A stretch of DNA of 64,000 nt from Streptococcus mitis (GCF_946190065.1 NZ_CAMHZD010000002.1:1-64000); one strand, 5' to 3'; positions 30,196-39,543 are shown, numbered from the stretch's first letter. Numbers and translations are program-made. Notes: a model not told the origin generated them from the sequence alone.

Positions 30196-31851
30196 TTAGT
30201 CTTCCTCTACCTTCATTTTATCAGCCAAAAATTCAAATCCTTCTGGAATCAGGCTTTCTTCTGCTTCTTTTTCAGTTTGGGAAGATTTGGCTTTGGCTGA
30301 AAAGGCTGCGCGAACTTCTTTCCATTCCTCCATGGAAATGGCTAAAATCTCAGGTGAAAAACCTGCTGCCTGACTGAGGATATTGCCAAACATGGTGTTG
30401 AGATTGTCTCGTTTCATGGTTTGACCAGCATTGAAGTTAGACTCAAAAGCAAGAATAGCATGGTGTTCATTGGCCGCAACCGGTTGAGAACCAACTAGCA
30501 AAGCCTTATCAGGCCCACCTAGACTTTCAATCACCTCTCCCCAGGCATTCTGTAAGCGAATCAGATTTTGACGTGCTAAATCAGGATTTTCGACGGCCTC
30601 TTGTAGGATAGATTGAACTTTATTACGATCCACACGATAGACTGTTTTGCCTGCTGTTGGACGACTAGGTACTGGACTGATTGGCTTAGCTACAGTTCCC
30701 ACATTTGCGAGTTCTTGTTTGAGACGGGCAACTTCCTGTCTCAATGCAGAAATTTCATGTTCAACTACCCCAGAAAGAGCTGGTTCAGGCTTAATCTCTA
30801 CTAAACGGATAGTCATCATCTCAGCATAAATCTTAGGCTGCAAACTAGACTTAATATCTGCTAAACTGACTGTCGCTAAGCGAATCATTTCAAACAGATT
30901 TTCTTGAGAAAGTGCCAAATTTTCTACAAAGACTGGACTATGATGAGTGTTTTCTCCACCTGTTTGGACAATTAACAAGTCTCTTAAATAGTGTAAAAGG
31001 TCGGTCACAAAACGAGTCATGCTCTTACCATTGTCAAAAAGAAGATTCAAACAAGACAAAGCCTTGGGAACATCCTGTTGAGACAAGGCAGCCACATAAT
31101 CATCCAAGGCTGATAGACTAATAGTCCCTGTAATTTCTTCAGAGATAGCAGTCGTCAATTCATTTCCCTGTGTCAAACTCAGGGCTTGATCCAAAATAGA
31201 CAAGGCGTCTCGCATTCCACCTTCCGCCCGTCTGGCAATGATTTCCACAGCCTCTGGTTCAGAACTGATATTTTCTTTTTCTAAGATATAGTGGATATGC
31301 TCCTTAATGTCCTGTGTCTTAATTGATTTAAACTCAAAACGTTGCACACGGGATAGAATAGTGGCAGGAATCTTGTGCAATTCAGTAGTGGCCAAAATAA
31401 AGACCACATTCTGTGTTGGCTCTTCTAGTGTCTTTAGGAGAGCATTAAAAGCCCCTGTAGACAGCATATGAACCTCATCTATGATATAAACCTTATAGTG
31501 AGCAAGGCTAGGAGCGTAAGTAGATTTATCACGAATTTCACGAATTTCATCTACCCCATTATTAGAGGCCGCATCCATTTCGATGACATCTTCTAAACTA
31601 CCGTCCGTCACTGCCTGACAAATATAGCAGTTATTGCAAGGTTCACCACCCACTTGATTTGGACAGTTCATAGCTTTGGCAAAAATCTTGGCTACACTGG
31701 TTTTTCCCGTTCCACGTGGACCAGAAAAAAGATAGGCATGACTTATTTTCTCTTGTTCTACTGCTTGTTTAAGAGTCTTAGCCACAACTTCTTGACCAAC
31801 CAACTGGGAGAAGTTTTGACTTCTATATTTTCGATAAAGTGCTTGATACAT
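30196..31851 (-). CDS. dnaX: DNA polymerase III gamma/tau subunit
   Basis: A 551-residue clamp-loader ATPase. Walker A GPRGTGKTS, a four-cysteine zinc module (CPNQVGGEPCNNCYIC), Walker B VYIIDEVHML, and the sensor LLKTLEEPTQNVVFIL. The C-terminal third is the tau-like region. The start at 31851 ([14 protein letters not shown]) overlaps the preceding gene's stop as TAATG. The protein partners delta' from holB (7420). Confidence 0.96.
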   Translation of the reverse strand: MYQALYRKYRSQNFSQLVGQEVVAKTLKQAVEQEKISHAYLFSGPRGTGKTSVAKIFAKAMNCPNQVGGEPCNNCYICQAVTDGSLEDVIEMDAASNNGVDEIREIRDKSTYAPSLAHYKVYIIDEVHMLSTGAFNALLKTLEEPTQNVVFILATTELHKIPATILSRVQRFEFKSIKTQDIKEHIHYILEKENISSEPEAVEIIARRAEGGMRDALSILDQALSLTQGNELTTAISEEITGTISLSALDDYVAALSQQDVPKALSCLNLLFDNGKSMTRFVTDLLHYLRDLLIVQTGGENTHHSPVFVENLALSQENLFEMIRLATVSLADIKSSLQPKIYAEMMTIRLVEIKPEPALSGVVEHEISALRQEVARLKQELANVGTVAKPISPVPSRPTAGKTVYRVDRNKVQSILQEAVENPDLARQNLIRLQNAWGEVIESLGGPDKALLVGSQPVAANEHHAILAFESNFNAGQTMKRDNLNTMFGNILSQAAGFSPEILAISMEEWKEVRAAFSAKAKSSQTEKEAEESLIPEGFEFLADKMKVEED

Positions 31852-32348
31852 TAGGCTTTCTCCCCAAACATTGTAAAGTCCCATTCTGTTTTTTCAAGCA
31901 AAATAGCGACAAATTGTTCCAAATAATCTCGATCCATAGCATTATAATCATCAATCTCTGAAGAATCCAGATCCAGAACTCCAAGTAATTGACCATTCTT
32001 TACCATCGGCACAACAATTTCACTTTTAGCTCGACTATCACAAGAAATATAGTTGGGATAAGTCCTTACATCACCAACCAGAACAGTTTCCTGAAAATGA
32101 GCTGCCTCCCCACAAACACCTTTTCCCAGTGCAATACGGATGCAGGAAACACCTCCTTGGAAGGGACCTAAAATCAATTCCTCTCCATCGAACAGATAAA
32201 AGCCTGCAAATACGGTATTAGGAAAGCGTGATTTTAGAAGAGCACTGGCATTGGAAAGATTAGCCAAAACATTGGTTTCACCATCCAATAAAAAAGAGAA
32301 CTCCTCATTTAACATTTGATAACGTGATTGTTTTTCTGATTCTAACAT
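31851..32348 (-). CDS. Free methionine-(R)-sulfoxide reductase (GAF domain)
   Basis: A 165-residue single GAF domain of the fRMsr type, which reduces free methionine-R-sulfoxide using cysteines. All three family cysteines are present: Cys69 (GGVSCIRI), Cys79 (GKGVCGEAA) and Cys103 ([12 protein letters not shown]). It thus protects against oxidised methionine in these peroxide-producing bacteria (inference). Its stop overlaps the dnaX start by one base. Confidence 0.92.
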   Translation of the reverse strand: MLESEKQSRYQMLNEEFSFLLDGETNVLANLSNASALLKSRFPNTVFAGFYLFDGEELILGPFQGGVSCIRIALGKGVCGEAAHFQETVLVGDVRTYPNYISCDSRAKSEIVVPMVKNGQLLGVLDLDSSEIDDYNAMDRDYLEQFVAILLEKTEWDFTMFGEKA

Positions 32349-32382
32349 AGAACTATTATATCAAAAAAGACTTACAGACAAA

Positions 32383-32417
32383 AGAAAAATCCCTTGTTTA
32401 GGAAACAAAGGATTTTA
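32383..32417 (-). terminator. rpsA terminator
   Basis: AATCC(C)TTGTTT / AAACAA(A)GGATT stem with a 3-nt loop; the minus strand continues TTTTTCTTTTG. Confidence 0.8.
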
Positions 32418-32433
32418 TGAATTTTCAATTTGA

Positions 32434-33636
32434 TTAAAGTTCGATATCACCGAACAAGTCAGCCATTGAGAATCCTGTTTGTGTTTCTGGAAGTTCGAAA
32501 TCACGTTTTTCTTGACGTTTTGGACGACGTGGACGAGCAGCACGTTTTTCTTCTTTTTGTCCTTCTTCTTGAGCTGGACGCTCTTCAAGAGCTTTGATAG
32601 AAAGTGATACGCGCTCTGCATCTGCGTTAACTTCAAGAACTTTAACTTGAACTTCTTGACCAACTTTAAGAGCTTCTTTTGGATTTTCAATACGTTTGTG
32701 TGAAATTTGTGATACGTGAACAAGTCCATCGATACCTGGCAATACTTCAACAAATGCACCGAAGTCAGTCAAACGTTTAACTGTTCCTTCTACTACATCA
32801 CCTTTAGCCAATTTTTGCTCAACGCCATCCCATGGTCCAGGTGTTGTTGCTTTAAGTGAAAGTGATACACGTCCTTCTTCTTCGTTAAGATCAAGGATTT
32901 TCACTTCAATTTCTTCACCAACAGTTACAACTGATTTTGGTGATACGTTACGTTCGTGTGACAATTCAGTCAAGTGAACCAATCCGTCAACACCACCAAG
33001 GTCGATGAAAGCACCGAAGCTTGTGATACGAGCAACTTTACCAGTTACAACATCACCAACAGCCAATTTACCGAATACTTCAGCGCGAGCTGCTGCTGTA
33101 GCTGCTTCAACAACTTCACGACGTGAAAGGATGAAGCGGTTTTCTTTAGCGTCAACTTCTTTGATTTTAGCGTCAAATTCTTGACCTACAAAACGCTCAG
33201 TGTTACGTACGAAACGAGTATCCAACATTGAAGCTGGGATAAATCCACGAACACCTTCAAATTCTACTGAAAGTCCACCTTTAACGGCACGAGTTCCTTT
33301 AACAGTAACAACTTCTTCTTCGCGACCAACAAGTTTGTCCCATGCTTTGCGAGCTTCAAGGCGTTTTTTAGATACAAGGTATGTAACTGTATCAGTATCT
33401 TTACCAACTACTTGACGAAGTACAAGAACATCCAATACTTCTCCTACTTTAACAAAGTCATTGATATCTGCATCGCGATCGTTTGTCAATTCGCGAAGAG
33501 TCAAGACACCTTCGACACCAGTTCCAGAGATTGCAACGTTAGCTTGAGTCGCATCAACTGTCAATACTTCAGCACTAACAACATCACCAGTCTCAACTTG
33601 GCTAACGCTATTTAGCAAATCTTCAAATTCGTTCAT
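32434..33636 (-). CDS. rpsA: 30S ribosomal protein S1 (four-domain)
   Basis: A 400-residue Gram-positive-type S1 with four S1 OB-folds (starting near residues 16, 105, 190 and 275) and a basic C-terminal tail (EEKRAARPRRPKRQEKR). The last two domains carry the clear RNA-binding pattern (TGKVARITSFGAFIDLGGVDGLVH; GTVKRLTDFGAFVEVLPGIDGL). It binds mRNA at the ribosome or acts in translation control. The leader holds a hairpin at the predicted 5' end of the mRNA (33656-33676). Confidence 0.95.
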   Translation of the reverse strand: MNEFEDLLNSVSQVETGDVVSAEVLTVDATQANVAISGTGVEGVLTLRELTNDRDADINDFVKVGEVLDVLVLRQVVGKDTDTVTYLVSKKRLEARKAWDKLVGREEEVVTVKGTRAVKGGLSVEFEGVRGFIPASMLDTRFVRNTERFVGQEFDAKIKEVDAKENRFILSRREVVEAATAAARAEVFGKLAVGDVVTGKVARITSFGAFIDLGGVDGLVHLTELSHERNVSPKSVVTVGEEIEVKILDLNEEEGRVSLSLKATTPGPWDGVEQKLAKGDVVEGTVKRLTDFGAFVEVLPGIDGLVHVSQISHKRIENPKEALKVGQEVQVKVLEVNADAERVSLSIKALEERPAQEEGQKEEKRAARPRRPKRQEKRDFELPETQTGFSMADLFGDIEL

Positions 33637-33655
33637 CTAAAAAATCCTCCAACAA

Positions 33656-33676
33656 TCAAGTTTTTCTTAAACTTGA
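33656..33676 (-). promoter_or_regulatory. 5' leader hairpin of rpsA
   Basis: The perfect 8-bp inverted repeat TCAAGTTT / AAACTTGA with a 5-nt loop starts at about the predicted transcription start and ends just before the GGAGG ribosome site. It could stabilise the mRNA or serve feedback by S1; this is inference. Confidence 0.5.
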
Positions 33677-33680
33677 CATA

Positions 33681-33709
33681 CTTATAATTTTTTTCCTAAG
33701 CACCCGCAA
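33681..33709 (-). promoter_or_regulatory. rpsA promoter
   Basis: On the minus strand TTGCGG (33704-33709), 17 bp, TATAAG (33681-33686). Confidence 0.55.
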
Positions 33710-33797
33710 GGACATGTTCATATCGTTCACGTCTTTCAATTATAAAAATAAAATACCCTAAGATATTTTGCTTTTTATCTTGATCATTACCTAAGAA

Positions 33798-33869
33798 CTG
33801 GGGTAGCTGGATTCGAACCAACGCATGAGGGAGTCAAAGTCCCTTGCCTTACCGCTTGGCTATACCCCA
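33798..33869 (-). tRNA. tRNA-Gln (TTG)
   Basis: A 72-nt cloverleaf: acceptor TGGGGTA / TACCCCA with discriminator G, anticodon loop CTTTGAC giving TTG, T-loop GGTTCGAATCC. CCA is not encoded. It lies 9 bp downstream of tRNA-Tyr, forming a two-tRNA transcript. Confidence 0.97.
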
Positions 33870-33878
33870 TTGATGAAA

Positions 33879-33959
33879 TGGAGAGAGAGGGATTCGAACC
33901 CCCGAACCCGAAGGAGCGGATTTACAGTCCGCCGCGTTTAGCCTCTTCGCTATCTCTCC
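33879..33959 (-). tRNA. tRNA-Tyr (GTA)
   Basis: An 81-nt class II tRNA: acceptor GGAGAGA / TCTCTCC, anticodon loop CTGTAAA giving GTA, a long variable arm, T-loop GGTTCGAATCC, discriminator A. CCA is not encoded. Confidence 0.97.
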
Positions 33960-33976
33960 TACAATCAACATGAACT

Positions 33977-34005
33977 ATTATATCATGAAAATTTCAAAAA
34001 AACAA
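33977..34005 (-). promoter_or_regulatory. Promoter of the tRNA-Tyr/tRNA-Gln pair
   Basis: On the minus strand TTGTTT (34000-34005), 17 bp, TATAAT (33977-33982) with TGA (extended -10), 18 bp upstream of tRNA-Tyr. Confidence 0.7.
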
Positions 34006-34008
34006 GAC

Positions 34009-34239
34009 TTATTTTGCTAAATTATAATTTTCAATCAAAATTTCCACAGCTTTTTCCAATTTTTTATAAAAACTATCGACATTCCCATTCTTTATAATGG
34101 CAAATTGTCCATCTAATTCGGCAATTTCTCCGATAACTTTTTTACCAATGGTCAATGTATAACCTTCAAAACTGTCTTTTCCTACCTTAACTTTGGCATC
34201 TGCTACTTGAATTTCGATTTTTTTATCTTTCTTACTCAT
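34009..34239 (-). CDS. DUF2969 family protein
   Basis: A 76-residue Lys-rich small protein (SKKDKKIEIQVADAKVKVGKDSF ... VEILIENYNLAK) of the DUF2969 family, found in streptococci and related lactic acid bacteria. The sequence suggests a short beta-rich fold and gives no catalytic motif; function unknown. It stands between the tRNAs and the peptide-binding lipoprotein gene, on the same strand. Confidence 0.82.
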   Translation of the reverse strand: MSKKDKKIEIQVADAKVKVGKDSFEGYTLTIGKKVIGEIAELDGQFAIIKNGNVDSFYKKLEKAVEILIENYNLAK

Positions 34240-34293
34240 TTCATACCTCTCTTCACTTTTTCTATTTTACAAGAAAATCCCAAAACTAGCAAG

Positions 34294-34335
34294 AAAAAAC
34301 TCTATATCATTCCAAGTCTGATATAGAGTTTTCTG
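34294..34335 (-). terminator. Terminator of ilvE-oligopeptide-binding gene unit
   Basis: ACTCTATATCA / TGATATAGAGT, an 11-bp stem, followed by TTTTTTCTTG on the minus strand. Confidence 0.85.
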
Positions 34336-34337
34336 CT

Positions 34338-36305
34338 TTATTTAATGTGTTTTTCTAGTTCTTTTTGGTACTTACCGTTTGATTCCAATTTTTCTTTTTG
34401 CCATTTTTTCAGTGCTTCTTCATATTCTTTTGTTGTAACGATATCTTTTTGCAATTTCATTCCTTTAAAGATATATGGATCACCCTTAATACCAACTTGT
34501 GAGTACGGTTTTGAGAATGGCACGACATTACTTACAACTGGAGAACCACCAGATGACGCTGTCGGCATCAATAATGAACTATCTGTCAACCAAGCTTGAG
34601 CCTTGGCATATTTTTCATAGCGTTCTTCAAGATTTGTAGTTTCTGAATCTGCATCATCCAATAATTTCTTATATTGGTCCAAACCAAGTTTAGCTACAAC
34701 ATCCTTATCTTTCCCTTTAGTAATACCAAGGTGTTTCATAGCAGAACCTGATTTAGGATCCATGATATTCAAGTAAGATGCTGGGTCTTGATAACTTGGA
34801 GCCCATCCTGTACTGTTCAAATCATAGTCTTTTTGAGAAGGAACACGCGCTTGTGAAGTGATTGTTTCCTTTTCATTATCTGTCATTTGAAGAACGTCGA
34901 TGACAACATTTTCAGCACCAAGAGTTGATTCGATAGACTGTTTGAAAGAGTTACTTTGCTGAACAGCAATAGTATCTGTTTGTTCAACTGGGACATCCAA
35001 GTGAATTGGGAAAGTTACCCCTTTAGATTCCAAGTCTTTCTTAGCTTTTTCAAAGGCTGCTTTAGCCTTGTCATGGTTGTAGATAGAATCCTTACCGTCA
35101 ACTAGCTCAACACCTTTCCATTGGTCACCATAGTTCACCAACTCTGCTTGAGCGATTTGACCAAAGTTCTTACCACCTGCTTGCACAAAGTTATCTGGAA
35201 CTAGACTGTTACGAATAATCTTGTCCGCACCGTCTTCACCATTTAGCTGTGCAGCATAAGAATGGCGGTTAAAGGCAAAGTTGATAGCCTGACGGAAGTT
35301 CTTATTCAGCATAGCTTCTTTAGTTGAAGTTTTTTGCTCTTCACTTGTTTTCGCAGTTTTATTATATGACTGACGATTTACGTTAAAGGTGAAGTAATAA
35401 CTACTTGAATCCTGTGGGCTATAAGTGATTTTATCTCCGTATTGTTCCAAAGTTGAAGCAAAGTTTGAGCTACTTGGGAAGAGACGAGCTGTCGTATAGG
35501 CACCAGATGAGAAACTACGGATCAAGGATTCCTGATCAGAACCATCGTAGTAAGTCAATTTAATCTTCTCTATTTTTACCTTTTCTTTATCCCAATAATT
35601 TGGATTTTTCTCGTATTCAATCAACGATTTAGAAGTTAGGGTCTTCAAGATATAAGGACCGTTGTAGAGAATCCCTGCTGGAGTAACTGCTCCATAATCT
35701 TTACCTGATGCCTTCAAAAACTCTTCATTTACAGGCAACATCGTTGCTGTTGTGACTTTAGAGTTCCAGAAACTTTCAGGTTTGTTTAGGGTATATTCAA
35801 CTGTGTAATCATCCAAAGCTTTGACACCAACTGTAGAGAAATCATTCGTCTCACCAGTCATGTAGGCATCCAATCCCTTGATTGAATTTTGGATAAGAGA
35901 GACACCGTCTGACTTACCGTCGGCCACGTGTTTTAGTCCTGTTACAAAGTCATGGGCTGTTACTTCGGCGTATTCTTCACCTTCTGAAGTGTACCATTTA
36001 ACCCCTTTACGTAGTTTATAGGTATAAGTCAAACCATCTTTTGAGACAGACCAATCTTCAGCCAGGGAAGGAATAACATTTCCGTATTGGTCGTTTTCCA
36101 TCAAACCATCAACCACGTTCCCGATGACATCTGTTGTAGAAGTACGAGTCGCTATACTATAGTCCAAAGATGCAGGATCTACTGCATAGACATATGAGAA
36201 TGTTGTCGGTGCATCTGCTTCTTTATCAGCTTTTCCACAAGCTACTAAAAGAGCTGTTGTGCTCAGGACCACTCCTGCTGTTAAGAGCCACTTTTTCGAT
36301 TTCAT
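34338..36305 (-). CDS. Oligopeptide-binding lipoprotein (AliA/AmiA family)
   Basis: A 655-residue solute-binding protein. The signal peptide ends in lipobox LVACGK (Cys 23), followed by the SBP type-5 fold (YNGPYILKTLTSKSLIEYEKNPNYW; NFRQAINFAFNRHSYAAQLNG). Related to pneumococcal AliA/AliB/AmiA, which deliver peptides to the AmiCDEF permease and influence competence and colonisation. No permease or ATPase gene is nearby, so it probably borrows a permease encoded elsewhere. It lies 22 bp downstream of ilvE. The exact paralogue (AliC/AliD type or other) cannot be fixed by eye. Confidence 0.9.
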   Translation of the reverse strand: MKSKKWLLTAGVVLSTTALLVACGKADKEADAPTTFSYVYAVDPASLDYSIATRTSTTDVIGNVVDGLMENDQYGNVIPSLAEDWSVSKDGLTYTYKLRKGVKWYTSEGEEYAEVTAHDFVTGLKHVADGKSDGVSLIQNSIKGLDAYMTGETNDFSTVGVKALDDYTVEYTLNKPESFWNSKVTTATMLPVNEEFLKASGKDYGAVTPAGILYNGPYILKTLTSKSLIEYEKNPNYWDKEKVKIEKIKLTYYDGSDQESLIRSFSSGAYTTARLFPSSSNFASTLEQYGDKITYSPQDSSSYYFTFNVNRQSYNKTAKTSEEQKTSTKEAMLNKNFRQAINFAFNRHSYAAQLNGEDGADKIIRNSLVPDNFVQAGGKNFGQIAQAELVNYGDQWKGVELVDGKDSIYNHDKAKAAFEKAKKDLESKGVTFPIHLDVPVEQTDTIAVQQSNSFKQSIESTLGAENVVIDVLQMTDNEKETITSQARVPSQKDYDLNSTGWAPSYQDPASYLNIMDPKSGSAMKHLGITKGKDKDVVAKLGLDQYKKLLDDADSETTNLEERYEKYAKAQAWLTDSSLLMPTASSGGSPVVSNVVPFSKPYSQVGIKGDPYIFKGMKLQKDIVTTKEYEEALKKWQKEKLESNGKYQKELEKHIK

Positions 36306-36327
36306 AAAAAATCTCCTTTAGTTTATT

Positions 36328-37350
36328 TTAATCTACTTTTACAATCCAACCTTCTGGCGCTTCAATATCACCAAACTGAATACCTGTCAATTCATCATAG
36401 AGTTTACGAGTCACAGGGCCAACTTCTGTTTCACTATAGAATACATGGAAATCATCACCGTGCTGAATTCCACCAATTGGTGAAATAACTGCTGCTGTAC
36501 CACAGGCACCTGCCTCTACAAAACGGTCAAGGTTATCAATTGGGACATCTCCCTCAATAGGAGTTAAGCCCAAGCGGTGTTCTGCCAAATAAAGCAAAGA
36601 ATACTTAGTAATAGATGGCAAGATAGAAGGACTCAATGGTGTTACAAATTCATTATCAGCCGTAATTCCAAAGAAGTTAGCTGAACCGACTTCTTCAATC
36701 TTTGTATGTGTTGAAGGATCTAGATAGATAACATCTGAGAAATGACGTGACTTGGCCAATTTCCCTGGCAAGAGACTTGCAGCATAGTTTCCACCAACCT
36801 TAGCCGCACCTGTACCATTTGGTGCTGCACGGTCGTATTCATCCTGAATCAAGAAGTTGGTTGGAACCAATCCACCTTTAAAGTAATTTCCAACTGGCAT
36901 AGCAAAGATGGTGAAAATGTATTCTTCTGCTGGTTTTACCCCAATAATATCTCCGACACCAATCAAAAGAGGACGAAGATATAGGGTTCCACCTGTTCCG
37001 TATGGTGGTACGTATTCTTCATTCGCACAGACAACTGCTTTACAAGCTTCAACAAACATTTCTGTTGGAACTTGTGGCATCAAGAGACGGTCACAGGTAC
37101 GTTGCAAGCGTTTGGCATTTTCATCAGGACGGAACAGTTGAACACTGCCATCCTTAGTACGATAAGCTTTCAAACCTTCAAATGCTTGTTGTCCATAGTG
37201 AAGACTTGGAGAAGACTCTGAAATATGCAAAGTCGCATCCTCTGTAAGCCCTCCTTGATCCCATTGTCCATTTTTAAAATGAGCAATATAGCGATAAGGT
37301 AATTTCATATAGGAAAAACCAAGGTTTTCCCAATCAATCGTTACTGTCAT
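36328..37350 (-). CDS. ilvE: Branched-chain amino acid aminotransferase
   Basis: A 340-residue fold-type IV PLP aminotransferase interconverting Leu/Ile/Val and their 2-oxo acids. The PLP lysine lies in GTGAAKVGGNYAASL; SSPSLHYGQQAFEGLKAYR and EEVGSANFFGI are family signatures. It is followed closely by the peptide-binding protein gene, linking branched-chain metabolism with peptide uptake. Confidence 0.96.
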   Translation of the reverse strand: MTVTIDWENLGFSYMKLPYRYIAHFKNGQWDQGGLTEDATLHISESSPSLHYGQQAFEGLKAYRTKDGSVQLFRPDENAKRLQRTCDRLLMPQVPTEMFVEACKAVVCANEEYVPPYGTGGTLYLRPLLIGVGDIIGVKPAEEYIFTIFAMPVGNYFKGGLVPTNFLIQDEYDRAAPNGTGAAKVGGNYAASLLPGKLAKSRHFSDVIYLDPSTHTKIEEVGSANFFGITADNEFVTPLSPSILPSITKYSLLYLAEHRLGLTPIEGDVPIDNLDRFVEAGACGTAAVISPIGGIQHGDDFHVFYSETEVGPVTRKLYDELTGIQFGDIEAPEGWIVKVD

Positions 37351-37445
37351 ATTCCACTCCTTATTCTAAAAACCTATTTCTTATATTCTACACTATTTTT
37401 CTAAAATAGCAAGCATATTTTGTAATTTTCAGAAAATTTCTTCAA

Positions 37446-37480
37446 TAAAAAGAACCAGCTCTTAGAACTGATTCCTTTTA
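37446..37480 (-). terminator. Terminator of the lectinolysin gene
   Basis: GAA(T)CAG / CTG(G)TTC stem with a 9-nt loop, followed by TTTTTATTG on the minus strand, 12 bp after the stop. Confidence 0.7.
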
Positions 37481-37491
37481 CAAGTGAAAAA

Positions 37492-39543
37492 TTAGTTATT
37501 TTCAACTTTTTCATCGTATTTTGGTCTTAGTGTTGTACCTGAATTAATAATTGTACGTTTTTGAACAAGAGGAAGGTCTGTGCGATTATAAACTGTACGC
37601 CATGGTTCCCAAACAAGACCTGTTTTTTCTTGAATCTTCACGCGTATATTACGTACATTTCCTTTAAATTGAAGTTCAGTTTGGAAGCCAGCTGTTCTGT
37701 TTTTACCATTATCTTCCCATTGACGTGAGCGAATGCTTTCAACTCCATCCTTATCATAAGTTACTTCATCCCAGTAAACATAGTAACGAGCAATGTAAGC
37801 TCCCTTATGCTGTAAATTGAGGTAACCATTTTTGTATGAAGTCACTTTAGTTTCAATGTAGTCTGTATTACTTTGAATTGTGGCTACTTGATTATCTTTC
37901 AAGAATGCAGTCTTATAAGAAATTGGAACAGCAGGATTTTGTGTACTGAAAGTAGCTCCTTCTTGAATCAATTTCTTCAAATCTTCTACTGTACCTGTCA
38001 CAACACGTGCAGCGCCATCAGCATTTCCACCTACGATTGAAACTGTTACAGTTGTGTTCTTCAAGACACGTGCCCATTCAGATTCTGGTTTAATAGGCAC
38101 TCCTTTGATGACAGCATTGATTGCCGCTTTCAACTCTGTACTCTTGCTTGTTGTTTCAAATTTGACATACATTTGACGTCCGTATGAAACGCTTGAAACG
38201 TATACAGGAGGTGTTTTTTCATCAATTCCACGTGCTTTCAATTGATCAACCGTTACTCCTGAAGCAAATACATCTGATGGATTTTTTGGAGCATCAAAGT
38301 TAGCAGTATAGTAAATTTGTTTAAAATCAACAACTTCGATTTGTTTTTCACCCTTGTTCACAGCCTCAAAATCAATTTTCAAATTAACACCGACTTTTTC
38401 AAAATCACTTCCGAATTTTGCTTTCAATTGATTCATGCTGTAAGCAGAAGTTGATTCGTACTGCATACGTGCTGGAGCAGGATTTTTCGCAGCATATTTT
38501 TCATGCCAACGGTTTAACAAGGTATTCACACCTTCCTGCATACCACTTGCAGTTGGGTTAGCATCTACATAGCTATCTCCGCCTACCATTCCTGGTAAAT
38601 CAACACTAATTCTACCTTTGCTACGATCTAAACTAATTTGTTGTGGTTTATTTTCTAGAAGGTCTTGATTTGCTTTAAACAAAGCACCTAGGAAAATATC
38701 TCCGTTACCATTAATGGCAACATCTGCAGAACCATTAGAAAGGTTTTTCTTCACTTTTTCGACAACCACAAATTCATTTCCTTGTTGTTTTGTGCTTGTA
38801 TTAGTGTAATTTTCTAATGCTTCGCCTTTTCTAGTTAAAATATTTAGTTTATCGTAATTTAAACCAAATAAATAGTTATTTAGCTCTGCAGTATAATCTT
38901 TTTTATCTTTACTTTCTGTTTTAACTTGGTTTTCTGTTTTCTTATCTGTTACTACTTTTTCTTCTTTTACAGCACGATATACTTCAACTTCTGCCAAACT
39001 AAGAGGAGTTTTAGATTTATTTAATTCAATTTTTACATACCGTGCATTAACTCCTGAGAATTGAACATCAACTGTTGGTTGATTGTTTAAGCTATCGACA
39101 TGTTGACGAGTTACTTCCTTACCATCTTTATCTAATAAAATAACATCAAAATTAGATAAACGATTAGCTACAACTCCATCTCCACGATTGTAAATACGAA
39201 CAGTTCCCACACCTTCTTCTTTTACTAGATCAACTTTCCACCAAGAATGATCTTGAAAATCTGTATGAGTAACTGAACGATTGTTCCAGGCATTATCACG
39301 ATTACCGTCAACTGCTCTAGAAGCCTCCCCTTCATAAGCAGTCGAACTCTGACTTGCAGACTTATGAGCAGCAATATTTTCACCAGCAACTGCAGCAACG
39401 CTTGGTTCTGTTGCTTTTACTACATTTGTTTGAAATACAAGGCCAGAACCTAGCAAAAATGTTGCAATGGCAACACCACATACTCCAACGCTACGTTTAC
39501 GAATAGAAAAACGAAATCCTTTATCTTGTTTGTTTCGAGACAT
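37492..39543 (-). CDS. lly: Lectinolysin: F-type lectin fused to a cholesterol-dependent cytolysin
   Basis: A 683-residue secreted pore-forming toxin. A YSIRK-like signal peptide (FSIRKRSVGVCGVAIATFLLGSG; cleavage near residue 44) precedes an F5/8C fucose-binding lectin domain (~50-190). That domain has His93, Arg120-Gly-Asp122 and Arg128 in the F-type lectin pattern. A Lys/Glu linker (~192-215) leads to the CDC domains 1-4. The undecapeptide (639-649) reads EKTGLVWEPWR: Cys replaced by Lys, and Pro647 present as in CD59-using CDCs. Tyr588-x-Tyr590-x14-Arg605-Ser606 matches the CD59-binding motif YXYX14RS exactly. Thr671-Leu672 is the cholesterol pair. There is no LPXTG, so it is released. 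It corresponds to lectinolysin/Sm-hPAF of S. mitis. It is monocistronic. Confidence 0.95.
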   Translation of the reverse strand: MSRNKQDKGFRFSIRKRSVGVCGVAIATFLLGSGLVFQTNVVKATEPSVAAVAGENIAAHKSASQSSTAYEGEASRAVDGNRDNAWNNRSVTHTDFQDHSWWKVDLVKEEGVGTVRIYNRGDGVVANRLSNFDVILLDKDGKEVTRQHVDSLNNQPTVDVQFSGVNARYVKIELNKSKTPLSLAEVEVYRAVKEEKVVTDKKTENQVKTESKDKKDYTAELNNYLFGLNYDKLNILTRKGEALENYTNTSTKQQGNEFVVVEKVKKNLSNGSADVAINGNGDIFLGALFKANQDLLENKPQQISLDRSKGRISVDLPGMVGGDSYVDANPTASGMQEGVNTLLNRWHEKYAAKNPAPARMQYESTSAYSMNQLKAKFGSDFEKVGVNLKIDFEAVNKGEKQIEVVDFKQIYYTANFDAPKNPSDVFASGVTVDQLKARGIDEKTPPVYVSSVSYGRQMYVKFETTSKSTELKAAINAVIKGVPIKPESEWARVLKNTTVTVSIVGGNADGAARVVTGTVEDLKKLIQEGATFSTQNPAVPISYKTAFLKDNQVATIQSNTDYIETKVTSYKNGYLNLQHKGAYIARYYVYWDEVTYDKDGVESIRSRQWEDNGKNRTAGFQTELQFKGNVRNIRVKIQEKTGLVWEPWRTVYNRTDLPLVQKRTIINSGTTLRPKYDEKVENN

